From Microbacterium sp. MYb54 (GTDB taxonomy: Bacteria; Actinomycetota; Actinomycetes; Actinomycetales; Microbacteriaceae), in NCBI RefSeq assembly GCF_002979515.1, contig NZ_PCPA01000002.1:1-64000 (forward strand): a stretch of DNA of 64,000 nucleotides. Direction: 5' to 3'. Numbering within the stretch: position 1 is the stretch's first letter; the number at the start of each line of letters is the position of its first letter. The notes below the pieces were generated by a model, which saw only the letters and a program-made list of their open reading frames with translations, did not search any database and had not been told where the DNA came from. A program made the translations under genes and the position numbers. This document shows, piece by piece, positions 1-8,246 of the stretch.

Positions 1-1528
1 GGGTCGGGTTCGTGGGGGTCGAGTTCATGGTGTTCATCGGGGTACCGCGCTGCGCGGCGGCGAGCTCGTGGACGACCGATCTCGTCCCCTCGTACAGCCG
101 CACGTAGCGGTCGAAGAGTGCGTCGTAGAACGGTCGCACCCCCTCGTCGGGGTGGATGCGCTCCGAGATGGGGTTCCAGTCGGTGATCGTTGGCACCTCG
201 TCGGGGGCGGCGATCGCGGTCGCCGCAAGGAAGGCCGCGCCGTAGCTCGCGCCGATCGTGGTCGCCGGCACCTCCTGCACGAGGCCGGTGACGTCGGAGA
301 CGATCTGCAACCACAGCCGCCCCTGGGTTCCACCGCCGACCGCGACGATGCGGCTGATGTCGGCACCCGCTGCACGCATGGTCTCGACGTTGTGTCGCAC
401 GCCGAGCGCGGTCGCCTCGAGCGCCGCCCGGTAGAGGTCGCCGCGGGTGTGCTCGAGAGTGAGCCCTGCGATCACGCCGCGGGCGTCCGGGTCCTGGATC
501 GGTGTGCGCTCGCCGGCGAAGTAGGGCAGGACGAGGAGGCCGTGGGCTCCGGCACCCGACGCCGCGGCATCGGCGAGCAGTTCGGGATAGTCGGCACCGG
601 TGAGCCCCTTGAGCCACGCGGTCAGCGCACCGGAGGTCGAGAGGCCGCCCGCGAGGTTGCGGGTGCCCGCGAAGGCGCCGGCCGTGGTCCACATCGACGG
701 CGTCCGCAGCGCCTCAGCGCCGTTCGTGAAGACCATGAACATCGTGGTCCCGTACATCAGCATCAGGTCGCCGACCTCGTGTGCGCCGACGCTGACGGCT
801 TCGGTCCACGCGTCGATCGTGCCCGTGATCACGGGGGTACCGGCGGGGATGCCGGTGAGCGCCGACGCCTCGGTCGTGATCTCGCCGGCGACCTCGCCCG
901 CCCATCGCAGTCGAGGTTGCTCGATCTCCCCGGCGTACCGCGCCCACCACGGGTCGTGCCAGTGCTCGCCCTCGATGTCGTAGAGCGGAGAGACCTGGCT
1001 GGCGGACTGGTGGTCGAGCACATACGCCCCGGTGAGCTTGCGCACGAGCCACGACGCCGGCATGTACAGCCGTCGCGCCCGCTCTCGCGCCCCGGGCTCC
1101 TCGTCGGCGATCCAGACGATCTTCGGCCCGCCGGCCTGCGAGGTCAGGGTCGATCCTCCGACGCGCGTGATCTCGTCGACACCGAGTTCGCGGGTGAGGC
1201 GCTCGATCTGCGCGGTCGAGCGGGTGTCGACGCCGTACAGGATCGCGGGGCGCACCGGTTCGTCGCGTTCGTCCGCGAGAAGGATGCAGGGCCCCATGCC
1301 GCTGACGCCGACGCCGACGATCTCGGCGTCGGGTACTCCGGCGAGCAGCTCGTGCACGATCGCCACGAACTCGTCCCACCAGATCGCGGCGTCCATCTCG
1401 ACCCAGCCCGTGTGGGGACGATCGACGTCGTGCGCCCTGGTCGTCGATGCCAGGATGCCGCCGTCGGCATCGACCAGCACGCCCTTGCTGCTGGATGTGC
1501 CGATGTCCACCCCGAGGGTGCAGCGCAT
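1..1528 (-). CDS. FGGY-family carbohydrate kinase, xylulokinase-like (3' end cut by window edge)
   Basis: ATP-dependent sugar kinase of the cytoplasm that phosphorylates a ketose or polyol. The protein opens with GVDIGTSSSKGVLVDADG, the FGGY N-terminal phosphate-binding loop, and has GTIDAWTEA in the middle, whose Asp is the expected catalytic base. The second domain carries GGGTQGRLWLQI, the adenosine-binding loop. About 509 codons are visible without a stop, close to the usual 490-510 residues, so only a few residues are missing at the left edge. The ATG at 1528 follows GAGGAGG. A LacI-type operator lies inside its promoter, so the LacI gene at 2116-3102 is the likely repressor. Substrate is not determined; xylulose is a guess from family resemblance. 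Confidence 0.9.
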   Translation of the reverse strand, partial: MRCTLGVDIGTSSSKGVLVDADGGILASTTRAHDVDRPHTGWVEMDAAIWWDEFVAIVHELLAGVPDAEIVGVGVSGMGPCILLADERDEPVRPAILYGVDTRSTAQIERLTRELGVDEITRVGGSTLTSQAGGPKIVWIADEEPGARERARRLYMPASWLVRKLTGAYVLDHQSASQVSPLYDIEGEHWHDPWWARYAGEIEQPRLRWAGEVAGEITTEASALTGIPAGTPVITGTIDAWTEAVSVGAHEVGDLMLMYGTTMFMVFTNGAEALRTPSMWTTAGAFAGTRNLAGGLSTSGALTAWLKGLTGADYPELLADAAASGAGAHGLLVLPYFAGERTPIQDPDARGVIAGLTLEHTRGDLYRAALEATALGVRHNVETMRAAGADISRIVAVGGGTQGRLWLQIVSDVTGLVQEVPATTIGASYGAAFLAATAIAAPDEVPTITDWNPISERIHPDEGVRPFYDALFDRYVRLYEGTRSVVHELAAAQRGTPMNTMNSTPTNPT

Positions 1529-1567
1529 GGAGTCCTCCTCGTGCCGGGACGACGGAGTCCGCGGCCT

Positions 1568-1604
1568 GATCGACACTGTACGCGAAATCGATTTCACGGC
1601 GCAA
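1568..1604 (-). promoter_or_regulatory. Promoter of the FGGY kinase with embedded LacI-type operator
   Basis: On the minus strand TTGCGC (1604-1599) and TACAGT (1580-1575) are 18 bp apart and about 45 bp upstream of the kinase ATG. The spacer holds the perfect palindrome GAAATCGATTTC (1584-1595), with the central CG typical of LacI-family operators. A similar but imperfect site, GAAATCGATGCC, lies at 3213-3224 between lacI and deoR. Binding by the neighbouring LacI protein is inferred. Confidence 0.6.
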
Positions 1605-1728
1605 GATGCGAGCCTTCCTGCACCACTTTCACCAGAGAGGATCTGCCCACGAAGCGCGCCCCGCCGGGCGAGCAGCACCGGAATACCGTGACATTCTGGG
1701 CACCCCGAATCAGACTGGAGGCATGCGC

Positions 1729-2013
1729 TTGGACGACCCGCAGGTATGGACGCTGATCGGTGTCTTCACGACCATGATGCTCGGCGGCATGACCCTCATG
1801 ACGATGCAGTTCAGCCGAGTGATCCGCGCCGAGATCGGTGGCCTGCGGGGCGATCTGCACGGCGAGATCGGTGGCCTGCGCGGCGATCTGAGCGGGCGGC
1901 TGGAGAGTCTCGAGGGGCGACTCACCGGCCGGATCGATGCCCTCGAACACAAGGTCGACAGCCTCGACAAAGAGGTGGCGAATCTCGCGACGCGGTTCTG
2001 GCGCTCACAGTAA
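1729..2013 (+). CDS. Small membrane-anchored coiled-coil protein
   Basis: Unknown function, about 94 residues. One N-terminal transmembrane helix (VWTLIGVFTTMMLGGMTLM) is followed by a charged helix with two tandem IGGLRGDL heptad-like repeats and then LESLEGRL and IDALEHKVDSL, which should form a coiled coil. TTG at 1729 has GGAGG seven bases upstream. The in-frame ATG at 1723 is only one base after that Shine-Dalgarno, so the TTG is preferred. An open frame continues upstream to 1606 but without a ribosome site. It stands alone between the kinase promoter and the convergent lacI gene. Confidence 0.65.
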   Translation: MDDPQVWTLIGVFTTMMLGGMTLMTMQFSRVIRAEIGGLRGDLHGEIGGLRGDLSGRLESLEGRLTGRIDALEHKVDSLDKEVANLATRFWRSQ

Positions 2014-2082
2014 CGCCGCCCGACGCCCGCGCCCGATACCCGCGCCCGATACCCTGCGCCCGAAGAGGCGCCTGGAACCGCC

Positions 2083-2121
2083 CGCCCGATCAGCCCGCCC
2101 GATCAGCCCGCCCGATCAGCC
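2083..2121. repeat. Three 13-bp tandem repeats around the lacI stop codon
   Basis: Three perfect copies of CGCCCGATCAGCC (2083-2095, 2096-2108, 2109-2121). Each carries TCA, i.e. TGA on the minus strand. The copy at 2116-2118 is the stop of the LacI gene, and the 13-bp period puts the other two TGAs in different frames. One of several such arrays in the window. Confidence 0.9.
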
Positions 2122-3102
2122 CCGCATCGCGCTCGCGGGCTGGACTTCGTTGCGCAGCACGACCGTGCGCGCCGGCTGCGTGTCGCCCTTGATCCGCTCG
2201 AGCAGCATCCGCGCCGCGGTCACACCCATGTGTCGCGCCGGCAGCCGCACGACGGTCACGGCGGTCGGCGAGAGCGTCGTGAACGGCAGCGAGCCGATCA
2301 CGGCGACTCCGACATCCGGCGGGGTGAGGCCGTGCTCCGTCAGCACCTGGATGGCGCCGACCCCGATCAGGTTGTTGCCGGCCACCACGGCATCCGGCGG
2401 TTCGGCGAGCGCGAGCAGCTCTTCCATCGCGGCCCGCCCGCCGTCGACGCGGAATGTCGCGAAACGCTCGAGCCCGTCGAGTGCGAGGTCGGGGTGGGCC
2501 GCAGCGAGCGCGGAACGCCAGCCCGCTGCGCGTTCGGCGGCGGTGTCGATGTGCTCGGGGCCGCCGATGTAGGCGATGCGACGATGGCCGGCATCGAGCA
2601 GACTCCGCGTCGCCGAGGTGCCTGCCGCCCGGTTGGCCATCACGACGCCGTCGACGTCGTAGGTCGTGCTGCGGTCGACGGCCACGACAGGACGGCCGGT
2701 GGCGAGGAGGCCGTCGAGGTCGGAGTGCTCGTCGGCGGTCGCGATGATCACACCCGACATGTTCTCGGCGATCGCGATGCGGAGGTACGTCGCCTCCTTC
2801 TCCACCTGCGCATCGGAGTTGCAGAGCACGACGGAGTATCCGGCTTCGGAGGCGACGTCTTCGACCCCGCGCGCCATCTCGGTGAAGTACGGGTTCTCGA
2901 TGTCGGGGATCACGAGGGCGATGACCTCGGAACTCTGTCGACGCAGCGAGCGCGCGGCGCGGTTCGGGGTGAAGTCCAGCGTCGCCGCGGCCGCCCGGAC
3001 TGCCGCCACCTTCTCGTCCGACACGCTCGTGCCGTTGAAGACGCGCGAGACCGTCGCGGGCGAGACCCCCGCGAGCTCGGCGACATCGTAGATCGTTGCC
3101 AT
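2116..3102 (-). CDS. LacI-family transcriptional regulator
   Basis: DNA-binding repressor of 328 residues. Residues 1-50 are the LacI helix-turn-helix with hinge (IYDVAELAGVSPATVSRVFN, then FTPNRAARSLRR). Residues about 60-325 are a periplasmic-binding-like sugar sensor (VIALVIPDIENPYFTEMARGVE; VAGNNLIGVGAIQVLTEHG). The ATG at 3102 was chosen because it begins exactly where the family begins; longer frames upstream have no domain content. It is divergent from the DeoR gene and sits between two sugar kinases. GAAATCGAT-type operators at 1584-1595 and near its own gene suggest control of the xylulokinase-like gene and itself. The effector is probably a sugar or sugar phosphate. Confidence 0.93.
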   Translation of the reverse strand: MATIYDVAELAGVSPATVSRVFNGTSVSDEKVAAVRAAAATLDFTPNRAARSLRRQSSEVIALVIPDIENPYFTEMARGVEDVASEAGYSVVLCNSDAQVEKEATYLRIAIAENMSGVIIATADEHSDLDGLLATGRPVVAVDRSTTYDVDGVVMANRAAGTSATRSLLDAGHRRIAYIGGPEHIDTAAERAAGWRSALAAAHPDLALDGLERFATFRVDGGRAAMEELLALAEPPDAVVAGNNLIGVGAIQVLTEHGLTPPDVGVAVIGSLPFTTLSPTAVTVVRLPARHMGVTAARMLLERIKGDTQPARTVVLRNEVQPASAMRG

Positions 3103-3212
3103 GCGCTCCCCACTCCCGCCGGCCCCTGCTCCCCGGCGACCACTGCTCCCCGACAACCGCGGCCGGGGTGGTGCAACAGTATCGCGCGGGGAGCGAAGAT
3201 CCGGCCCTCGGT

Positions 3213-3224
3213 GAAATCGATGCC
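3213..3224. promoter_or_regulatory. Imperfect LacI-type operator between lacI and deoR
   Basis: GAAATCGATGCC matches the left half and centre of the perfect operator at 1584-1595 but degenerates in the right half. It lies in the 187-bp divergent intergenic region. Autoregulation of lacI, or control of deoR, is inferred from position only. Confidence 0.4.
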
Positions 3225-3289
3225 AGCCGCAGGACTGCGTCGAGGGAGCGCCCTCCGGCTGCTCCAGCGCCCCCGAGTACGCTGAGGGG

Positions 3290-4087
3290 ATGCCAGAGTG
3301 GTCGCAGACGGTCCCCGCAACGGTGCGGCGCGAGCAGATCGTGTCGATCATCGAACGCCAGGGCTTCGCCCGTGTGCAGGAGTTGAGCCGCACGCTCAGC
3401 GTCTCCGAGGTGACTGTGCGCAGCGATCTCGACCTCCTCGCCGAGGAGAACGTGATCCAGCGGGTGCACGGTGGGGCGATCTCGGGCATCAAGTCCACCG
3501 CCCACTCCCCCGACTATGAGCGTGCGCTCACCCGCGCCGTGACCGAGAAGCGACGCATCGGGAATGCCGCGGCCGCGCTGGTCGAGAGCGAGATGGCGAT
3601 CCTGCTCGACGCCGGGACGACGACTCTCGCGATCGCGCGCGCCCTGCGAGCCCGCGAAGACCTGCGTGGCGTCGTGGTGTTCACGAACTCCCTCACGATC
3701 GCGCTCGAACTCGGGGTCGCGGAGCCGCACCACATCACGGTCGTCGTCACCGGCGGCACCGTGAACTACAAGCAGCGCTCGCTCATCGACCCGATGGGCG
3801 ACATGTTCATCGGCTCGGTGCACAGTGACATCTGCTTCATCGGCTGCAACGGGGTGTCGGAGCGCGGGTTCACGAACTCCAGCCTCCCCGAGGTGACCAT
3901 GAAACGGCGCTACCTCGACTCGGCGGCACGGGCCATCGTGGTCGCCGACAGCTCGAAGATCGGCAAGAGTCAGGTGATCCAGGTGGCTCCGCTCGCACGC
4001 GTCGACATGCTGATCACCGGCATCGAAGCGCCCCCGGCCGAGCTGGAGGCACTTCGAGAGGCCGGGCTGACGATCGAGCTCGCCTGA
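3290..4087 (+). CDS. DeoR-family transcriptional regulator of sugar metabolism
   Basis: 265-residue repressor. The N-terminal winged helix (RREQIVSIIERQGFARVQELS, then LSVSEVTVRSDLDLL and VHGGA) is the DeoR signature. The C-terminal sensor domain has the sugar-phosphate isomerase-like features LLDAGTTTLAIARAL, VFTNSLTIALEL and GCNGVSERGFTN. DeoR proteins sense phosphorylated sugars and repress catabolic operons. The ATG at 3290 lies six bases after TACGCT, a -10-like box, so the transcript is probably leaderless. Its neighbour is the converging operon 4161-10512 (importer, kinase, two aldolases), which it likely regulates. Confidence 0.92.
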   Translation: MPEWSQTVPATVRREQIVSIIERQGFARVQELSRTLSVSEVTVRSDLDLLAEENVIQRVHGGAISGIKSTAHSPDYERALTRAVTEKRRIGNAAAALVESEMAILLDAGTTTLAIARALRAREDLRGVVVFTNSLTIALELGVAEPHHITVVVTGGTVNYKQRSLIDPMGDMFIGSVHSDICFIGCNGVSERGFTNSSLPEVTMKRRYLDSAARAIVVADSSKIGKSQVIQVAPLARVDMLITGIEAPPAELEALREAGLTIELA

Positions 4088-4155
4088 CCTACGAGGCGTG
4101 ACCGGCGGGGCGTGACCTGCGGGGCGTGACCTACGGCACCTGACCTACGAGGCCG
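4086..4155. repeat. Five 14-bp tandem repeats after the deoR stop
   Basis: Five units of the form GACCTACGAGGCGT, diverged at a few positions (starts 4086, 4100, 4114, 4128, 4142). The TGA stop of deoR (4085-4087) overlaps the first unit, and TGA recurs every 14 bp, hence in all frames. The array fills nearly the whole gap between the converging deoR and aldolase genes. Confidence 0.85.
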
Positions 4156-4160
4156 GAACC

Positions 4161-5120
4161 TCAGGCGCGACCCGACGACCCGAACTCGCGCATGCGCTGC
4201 GTGACCATCGCACGGAAGCCGCCCATCGCGGGGCGCAGCTGCTCGCTGGGCTCGACCACCGCGGGGTTGTCTTGCAGGAACGTGCGCAACGCGGCGCTCC
4301 AGGCGAGGTGCGAGTCGGTCCCCTGATTGATCTTGCGAATGCCGGCGGCGATGCCCTCCGACTTCTGTGCGGGCGAGATCCCGTACGAGGGACGCACGTC
4401 CCCGCCGTGCGCGTTGATCGCCGCGACCGCCTCGGCCGGCACCGATGAGGAGCCGTGCAGCACGAGGAAAGTGTCCGGCAGCCGCCCCTTGATCTCGGAG
4501 ATGAGACCGAGCCGCAATCGCTGCCCGCCGGCAGCATCTGTGAACTTCACCGAGCCGTGGCTCGTGCCCACCGCCACCGCGAGCGCATCCACTCCGGTCT
4601 GCTCCACGAACTCGACGGCCTGATCGGGGTCGGCGAACACGATCTCCTCGAGCACCCCGGCGATCCCGGCCTCCGCCCCGCCGATGGTGCCGAGCTCGCC
4701 CTCGACGCTCACCCCTGTCGGCGCGGCGGCCTCGACGACCCGACGTGTGAGAGCCACGTTGTCGGCGAAGGATGCCGGCTCATCCGTACCGCTCGCCCTG
4801 CTCGCGTCGATCATCACGCTGGTGAAGCCGTGCTCGATCGCCCGCACGCAGTCGTCATAGGTGCGCCCGTGATCCAGATGCAGCACAGCGGGGACGCCCT
4901 CGTACTCGGCGACCAGGCCGCGCAGACGGTGCCACCAGCGCGATTCGTCGTCGTAGGCCGACATCCCGGCTATCGCCTGCACGATCACGGGCGAACGCTC
5001 CGCCTCGGCGGCATCGAGCACGGCGATCGCCTGGTCGATGCTCGACACGTTGAAGGCGCCGACGGCGTAGCCACCCTCTTCGGCGGCGGCGAGCGCAGTG
5101 CGCAGCGTCTGCAGTGTCAT
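4161..5120 (-). CDS. Class II fructose-bisphosphate-type aldolase
   Basis: Zinc-dependent aldolase of 319 residues that cleaves a ketose (bis)phosphate to dihydroxyacetone phosphate plus an aldehyde. Visible features are GAFNV (21-25), the catalytic/metal motif HLDHG (81-85), GELGTIGG (141-148), TSHG with a metal His near 188 and LHGSSSVP (221-228). The family includes fructose-bisphosphate, tagatose-bisphosphate (GatY/KbaY) and related aldolases; the motifs do not decide between them. It is the last gene of the importer operon, nine bases after the fuculose-type aldolase, so a catabolic role on the imported sugar is more likely than glycolysis. Confidence 0.9.
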   Translation of the reverse strand: MTLQTLRTALAAAEEGGYAVGAFNVSSIDQAIAVLDAAEAERSPVIVQAIAGMSAYDDESRWWHRLRGLVAEYEGVPAVLHLDHGRTYDDCVRAIEHGFTSVMIDASRASGTDEPASFADNVALTRRVVEAAAPTGVSVEGELGTIGGAEAGIAGVLEEIVFADPDQAVEFVEQTGVDALAVAVGTSHGSVKFTDAAGGQRLRLGLISEIKGRLPDTFLVLHGSSSVPAEAVAAINAHGGDVRPSYGISPAQKSEGIAAGIRKINQGTDSHLAWSAALRTFLQDNPAVVEPSEQLRPAMGGFRAMVTQRMREFGSSGRA

Positions 5121-5129
5121 CCCCGATCC

Positions 5130-5786
5130 TCAGAGCGACTCGGTGATGCCGAGGGTGTCGTAGTCGAGCACGATCGGCGTGTCGGTGAGCGCGCCGGCAT
5201 AAGCCTGCACCTTGGCCGCGGATTCCACCGCCACACTCGTCTTGAACGCGTCGCGCAGGTTGGGTCCGACCGTGAGCAGGCCATGGTTCGCCCACACGAC
5301 CGCGTTGAGGTCTCCCATCGCATCGCACATGTGCTCGCCGAACTCGGTGTTGTTGCTGAGCTCGAACGGCATGATCGGCACGTCGCCCTTGGTGTAGATC
5401 ACCATGTTCACCAGCGTCCCCAGGATCGGGGAGCCCACCACACCCCAGACGTTCGAGAACACCGGCTCGGAGTGCACGATCGCGTTCACGTCGGGACGAC
5501 GCCGGTACACGGCCATGTGCACGGTGACCTCGCTCGACGGCCCGAGACGTCCGTCGATCACCTCACTGTCGCCGTTGACGAGCACGATGTCGTCGGCACT
5601 CATCTTGTCGTACTCGAGGTCGGTGGGCGTGATGAGGAAGCGGTCCTCGACGCCGGGAACGCGGATGCTGATGTTGCCCTGCGTGTTGAAGTTGAGCCCG
5701 TACTGCATCGAGCGCAGGCAGTAGTCGAGGATCTCCTCGCGCGCGGCATCGATGTCGAAGTCGAGCTGGAGCGTCGTCTCGGTCAT
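5130..5786 (-). CDS. Class II aldolase/adducin family protein (fuculose-1-phosphate aldolase-like) with altered metal motif
   Basis: 218 residues. The fold signature is clear: NTQGNISIRV, then PSSEVTVHMAVYRRRPD with the catalytic Glu near 86, and ANHGL with the third metal His near 168. Family members bind Zn through HxH plus this His. Here the pair reads VHSEP (105-109), so the second His is replaced by Glu107, read directly from the DNA. This may change the metal or the reaction. The ATG at 5786 follows AGAAGGAGA. It lies between the kinase and the FBP-type aldolase in one operon, suggesting that ketose phosphates from the kinase are its substrate. Confidence 0.85.
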   Translation of the reverse strand: MTETTLQLDFDIDAAREEILDYCLRSMQYGLNFNTQGNISIRVPGVEDRFLITPTDLEYDKMSADDIVLVNGDSEVIDGRLGPSSEVTVHMAVYRRRPDVNAIVHSEPVFSNVWGVVGSPILGTLVNMVIYTKGDVPIMPFELSNNTEFGEHMCDAMGDLNAVVWANHGLLTVGPNLRDAFKTSVAVESAAKVQAYAGALTDTPIVLDYDTLGITESL

Positions 5787-5853
5787 TTCGTTTTCTCCTT
5801 CTGATGTGGCTGGTTCTGGGGCGACGGGTTCTGATGTGGCCGGTTCTGGTTCT

Positions 5854-5914
5854 GGGTCAGGTGCGGGTCAGGTGTGGGTCAGGTGCGGGTCAGGTGCGGG
5901 GCAGGGTCAGGTGT
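5854..5914. repeat. 11-bp tandem repeats across the end of the FGGY kinase gene
   Basis: Four contiguous units of GGGTCAGGTGC/T (5854-5897), a 6-bp interruption and a fifth unit (5904-5914). Each contains TCA (TGA on the minus strand). The unit at 5887-5897 supplies the kinase stop (5890-5892), and the 11-bp period puts stops in every frame. Flanking DNA to 5800 is also repetitive (GGTTCTG copies). Confidence 0.9.
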
Positions 5915-7362
5915 GGGGCGATGCCGCGCGTCACGTCGTAGAGCGACACGTAGGCCGCGCGCTGGGCGGCGTACCATTCGGCCGACGACGCACCGGGATC
6001 GGCCGCGGCCGCGGGGTCGGGAGTGACGAGGAGATCCCGGGCATCGCCGCCGAGACCGCGGAGCGCGAGCATCGCCGCCCCGCGTGCGGAAGCATCACGC
6101 GCGACAGGCGTCATCCGCACTCCGGCGGCCGCCGCACGGGCGGCGAGCGCCGCGGAGTTCTCAGCCCCTGCCCCGGTGACCTGGAGGTCGTCGACGCGCA
6201 CCCCATGGGCTTCCAGTGCCGCGATGATCTTGTGGAACTCGAACCCCGCAGCCTCGACCACGGCTCGCGCCAGCTCCGGCGCGGTGGTGTCGAGCGTGAG
6301 GCCGTGGATCGTGCCGCGCGCGGACGAGTCGTTGTCGAGGGTGCCGGAACCGGCGAGGTACGGCAGCACGATGAGGGCGGGCGGATCTTCGGCGAGCGTG
6401 CCGAACACGTCGCCGACGTCGCGGCCGAGGAGAGCGGCCAGCCATTCGAGCGCCCATCCGCCGGCGGCGGTCCCTGCGAGCGTGATCCACGTCTCGTCGT
6501 CGAGTCGGTAGCTGGCGAGACCGGTCGCTTCGAGTCCACGCGGGCGTTCGCGCGTGGCGACCGTGAGGCAGTCGCTCGAGCCGAGTGCGATCACGGAGCG
6601 CACCCCCGATTCGCCGCCGGCGCCGAGGAAGGCGGCAGCCTGGTCGTGTGTCCCGGCGATCAGGGGCGTTCCGGGCGCGAGGCCGAGCACGGCCGCCGCA
6701 TGTTCGTGGATGCCGCCGATCACCGAACCGGACGCCACCGGGACCGGAAGCCTCTCGATACTCAGCCAGGGCGCGGAGGTGGCCGCCGCTTCGAGGATCT
6801 CTTCGCTCCACACGCCGCGATCGACGTCGAGGATGCCCGTGCGCGCGGCCTGACTGAGGTCGATCGCCGCGACGCCGCTCCACCGTTCGACGACCAGGTC
6901 TCCGATGCAGCGGTAGCCCACGGCGGCTGCCCAGGCCTCATCGCCGGCCATGATCTTGAACACCGAGAACATCCCGTGCAACGGCTGCCCGGTGATCGCT
7001 GTGAAGCGGCCGTCTCCGAGTCGCGCGCCCAGTACGGAGGCGTGTTCGATGCCCCGCGTGTCCATGCTCACCGCCACCGGGGCGAGCGGAGCCCCGGACT
7101 CGTCGACGGGCACGACGGCCTCGCCGAGCACGCTGAAGCCGATCGCCTGCACCGCGTCGCCGAGCCGCGCGGCCTCGATGGCGGCTGCGTGCACCACGCT
7201 CTCGGCGGCGGCGATGATCTCCTCGGCGTCGAGTTCGGCGCGGCCGCGTCCGTCGCGCCGCAGAGCGAGGGGTGCCGACGCACCGCCGAGCATCCGTCCG
7301 TCCGCGGCGAAGGCGACCGCCCGCACGCCGCTGGTCCCGAGGTCCAGGCCGATGACGCTCAT
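5890..7362 (-). CDS. FGGY-family carbohydrate kinase
   Basis: 490-residue sugar kinase. It starts MSVIGLDLGTSGVRAVAF (phosphate-1 loop). GTHDQAAAFLG in mid-protein supplies the catalytic Asp, and VTGAGAENSAALAARAA is the C-terminal adenosine loop. The ATG at 7362 overlaps the upstream permease stop by four bases (ATGA), which fixes the start and shows translational coupling. It differs from the kinase at 1-1528 and is the operon's own kinase. It should phosphorylate the sugar or polyol imported by the ABC system before the aldolases cleave it. The last codons run into an 11-bp tandem repeat. Confidence 0.92.
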   Translation of the reverse strand: MSVIGLDLGTSGVRAVAFAADGRMLGGASAPLALRRDGRGRAELDAEEIIAAAESVVHAAAIEAARLGDAVQAIGFSVLGEAVVPVDESGAPLAPVAVSMDTRGIEHASVLGARLGDGRFTAITGQPLHGMFSVFKIMAGDEAWAAAVGYRCIGDLVVERWSGVAAIDLSQAARTGILDVDRGVWSEEILEAAATSAPWLSIERLPVPVASGSVIGGIHEHAAAVLGLAPGTPLIAGTHDQAAAFLGAGGESGVRSVIALGSSDCLTVATRERPRGLEATGLASYRLDDETWITLAGTAAGGWALEWLAALLGRDVGDVFGTLAEDPPALIVLPYLAGSGTLDNDSSARGTIHGLTLDTTAPELARAVVEAAGFEFHKIIAALEAHGVRVDDLQVTGAGAENSAALAARAAAAGVRMTPVARDASARGAAMLALRGLGGDARDLLVTPDPAAAADPGASSAEWYAAQRAAYVSLYDVTRGIAPHLTLPRT

Positions 7363-8246
7363 TTGATCGCCCCCGACAGGCCGTTCACCAGGTACTTCTG
7401 GATGAAGATGAACAGCAGCACGACCGGGATGGAGATCAGCACCAGGATCGCGAACAGCGCACCCGGCTGCGACAGGTACATCCCGCGATAGGCGAGAGGG
7501 ACGAGCGTGAGCGGCTTGAGTGCGTTGTCGCCGAGCGTGACGAGCGGCAGCAGGAAGTCGTTCCAGCTCATCATCGTCTGCCACACCGCGACGACGGCGA
7601 GAGCGGGCTTTCCCAAAGGCAGGTAGATGCGCCAGAAGATCTGCCAGCTGTTCGCCCCGTCCAGACGCGCCGCCTCATAGGTCTCCAGCGGAATCGCCAG
7701 GTACGAGGTGCGGATGATGATGACCGCGAACGGCAGCCCGAGGGCGCTGTACACGAGCACGAGCCCGAGGAGGTTGTTGTACAGCTGCATCGACTGCAGG
7801 ATGCGGAACGTCGCGACCACGATGCTCGACATCGGCAGGATCAGCGCGAGGATCAGCACCCCGAAGATCAGGGCCTTGAGCGGCACGCGCAGTCGGGCGA
7901 GGGCGAAGGCGGTCATCGATCCGAGCAGACAGACCAGCAGCACCGACGGCACCGTGATGAGGAGGCTGTTGAGCAGATGCAGCAGGATCGGGTTCTGGTC
8001 CCAGATCGCGAGGTAGTTCTTGACGCTGAACTCCGCAGGGAACAGCCCGAAGAACTGCGTGCTGGGGTTGTTCGGCGGCATCATCGAGAGCCCGACGACC
8101 ATGATGATCGGCACGAGCCAGAGCACGGCGAGCGGCACGAGCACGAAGTGCAGCCAGCCGACGCGACGACCCGGAGCGCCATGGCGATGGCGGCCGGATG
8201 TGTCCTTCGGGACGATCAGGGTACGGGTCTCGCTCGTCGCGGTCAT
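7359..8246 (-). CDS. ABC sugar transporter permease (MalG-type)
   Basis: 295-residue inner-membrane permease with about six transmembrane helices (first at LHFVLVPLAVLWLVPIIMVV). The EAA loop that contacts the ATPase is ETYEAARLDGANSWQIFWRIYLP-like, beginning near residue 180. It ends in the typical VNGLSGAIK of CUT1 family permeases. Both ends overlap neighbours by four bases. It pairs with the permease at 8243-9133 and the binding protein at 9196-10512. No ATPase is encoded nearby, as is common in actinobacteria, where a shared MsiK-type ATPase serves several CUT1 systems (established knowledge, not shown here). Confidence 0.95.
   Translation of the reverse strand: MTATSETRTLIVPKDTSGRHRHGAPGRRVGWLHFVLVPLAVLWLVPIIMVVGLSMMPPNNPSTQFFGLFPAEFSVKNYLAIWDQNPILLHLLNSLLITVPSVLLVCLLGSMTAFALARLRVPLKALIFGVLILALILPMSSIVVATFRILQSMQLYNNLLGLVLVYSALGLPFAVIIIRTSYLAIPLETYEAARLDGANSWQIFWRIYLPLGKPALAVVAVWQTMMSWNDFLLPLVTLGDNALKPLTLVPLAYRGMYLSQPGALFAILVLISIPVVLLFIFIQKYLVNGLSGAIK

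Noticed and set aside
68..1756. Long plus-strand open frame of 562 codons over the left-edge kinase
   Set aside because: It is the high-GC antisense shadow of the FGGY kinase: Arg/Gly/Asp-rich with no domain, while the opposite frame carries full FGGY motifs.
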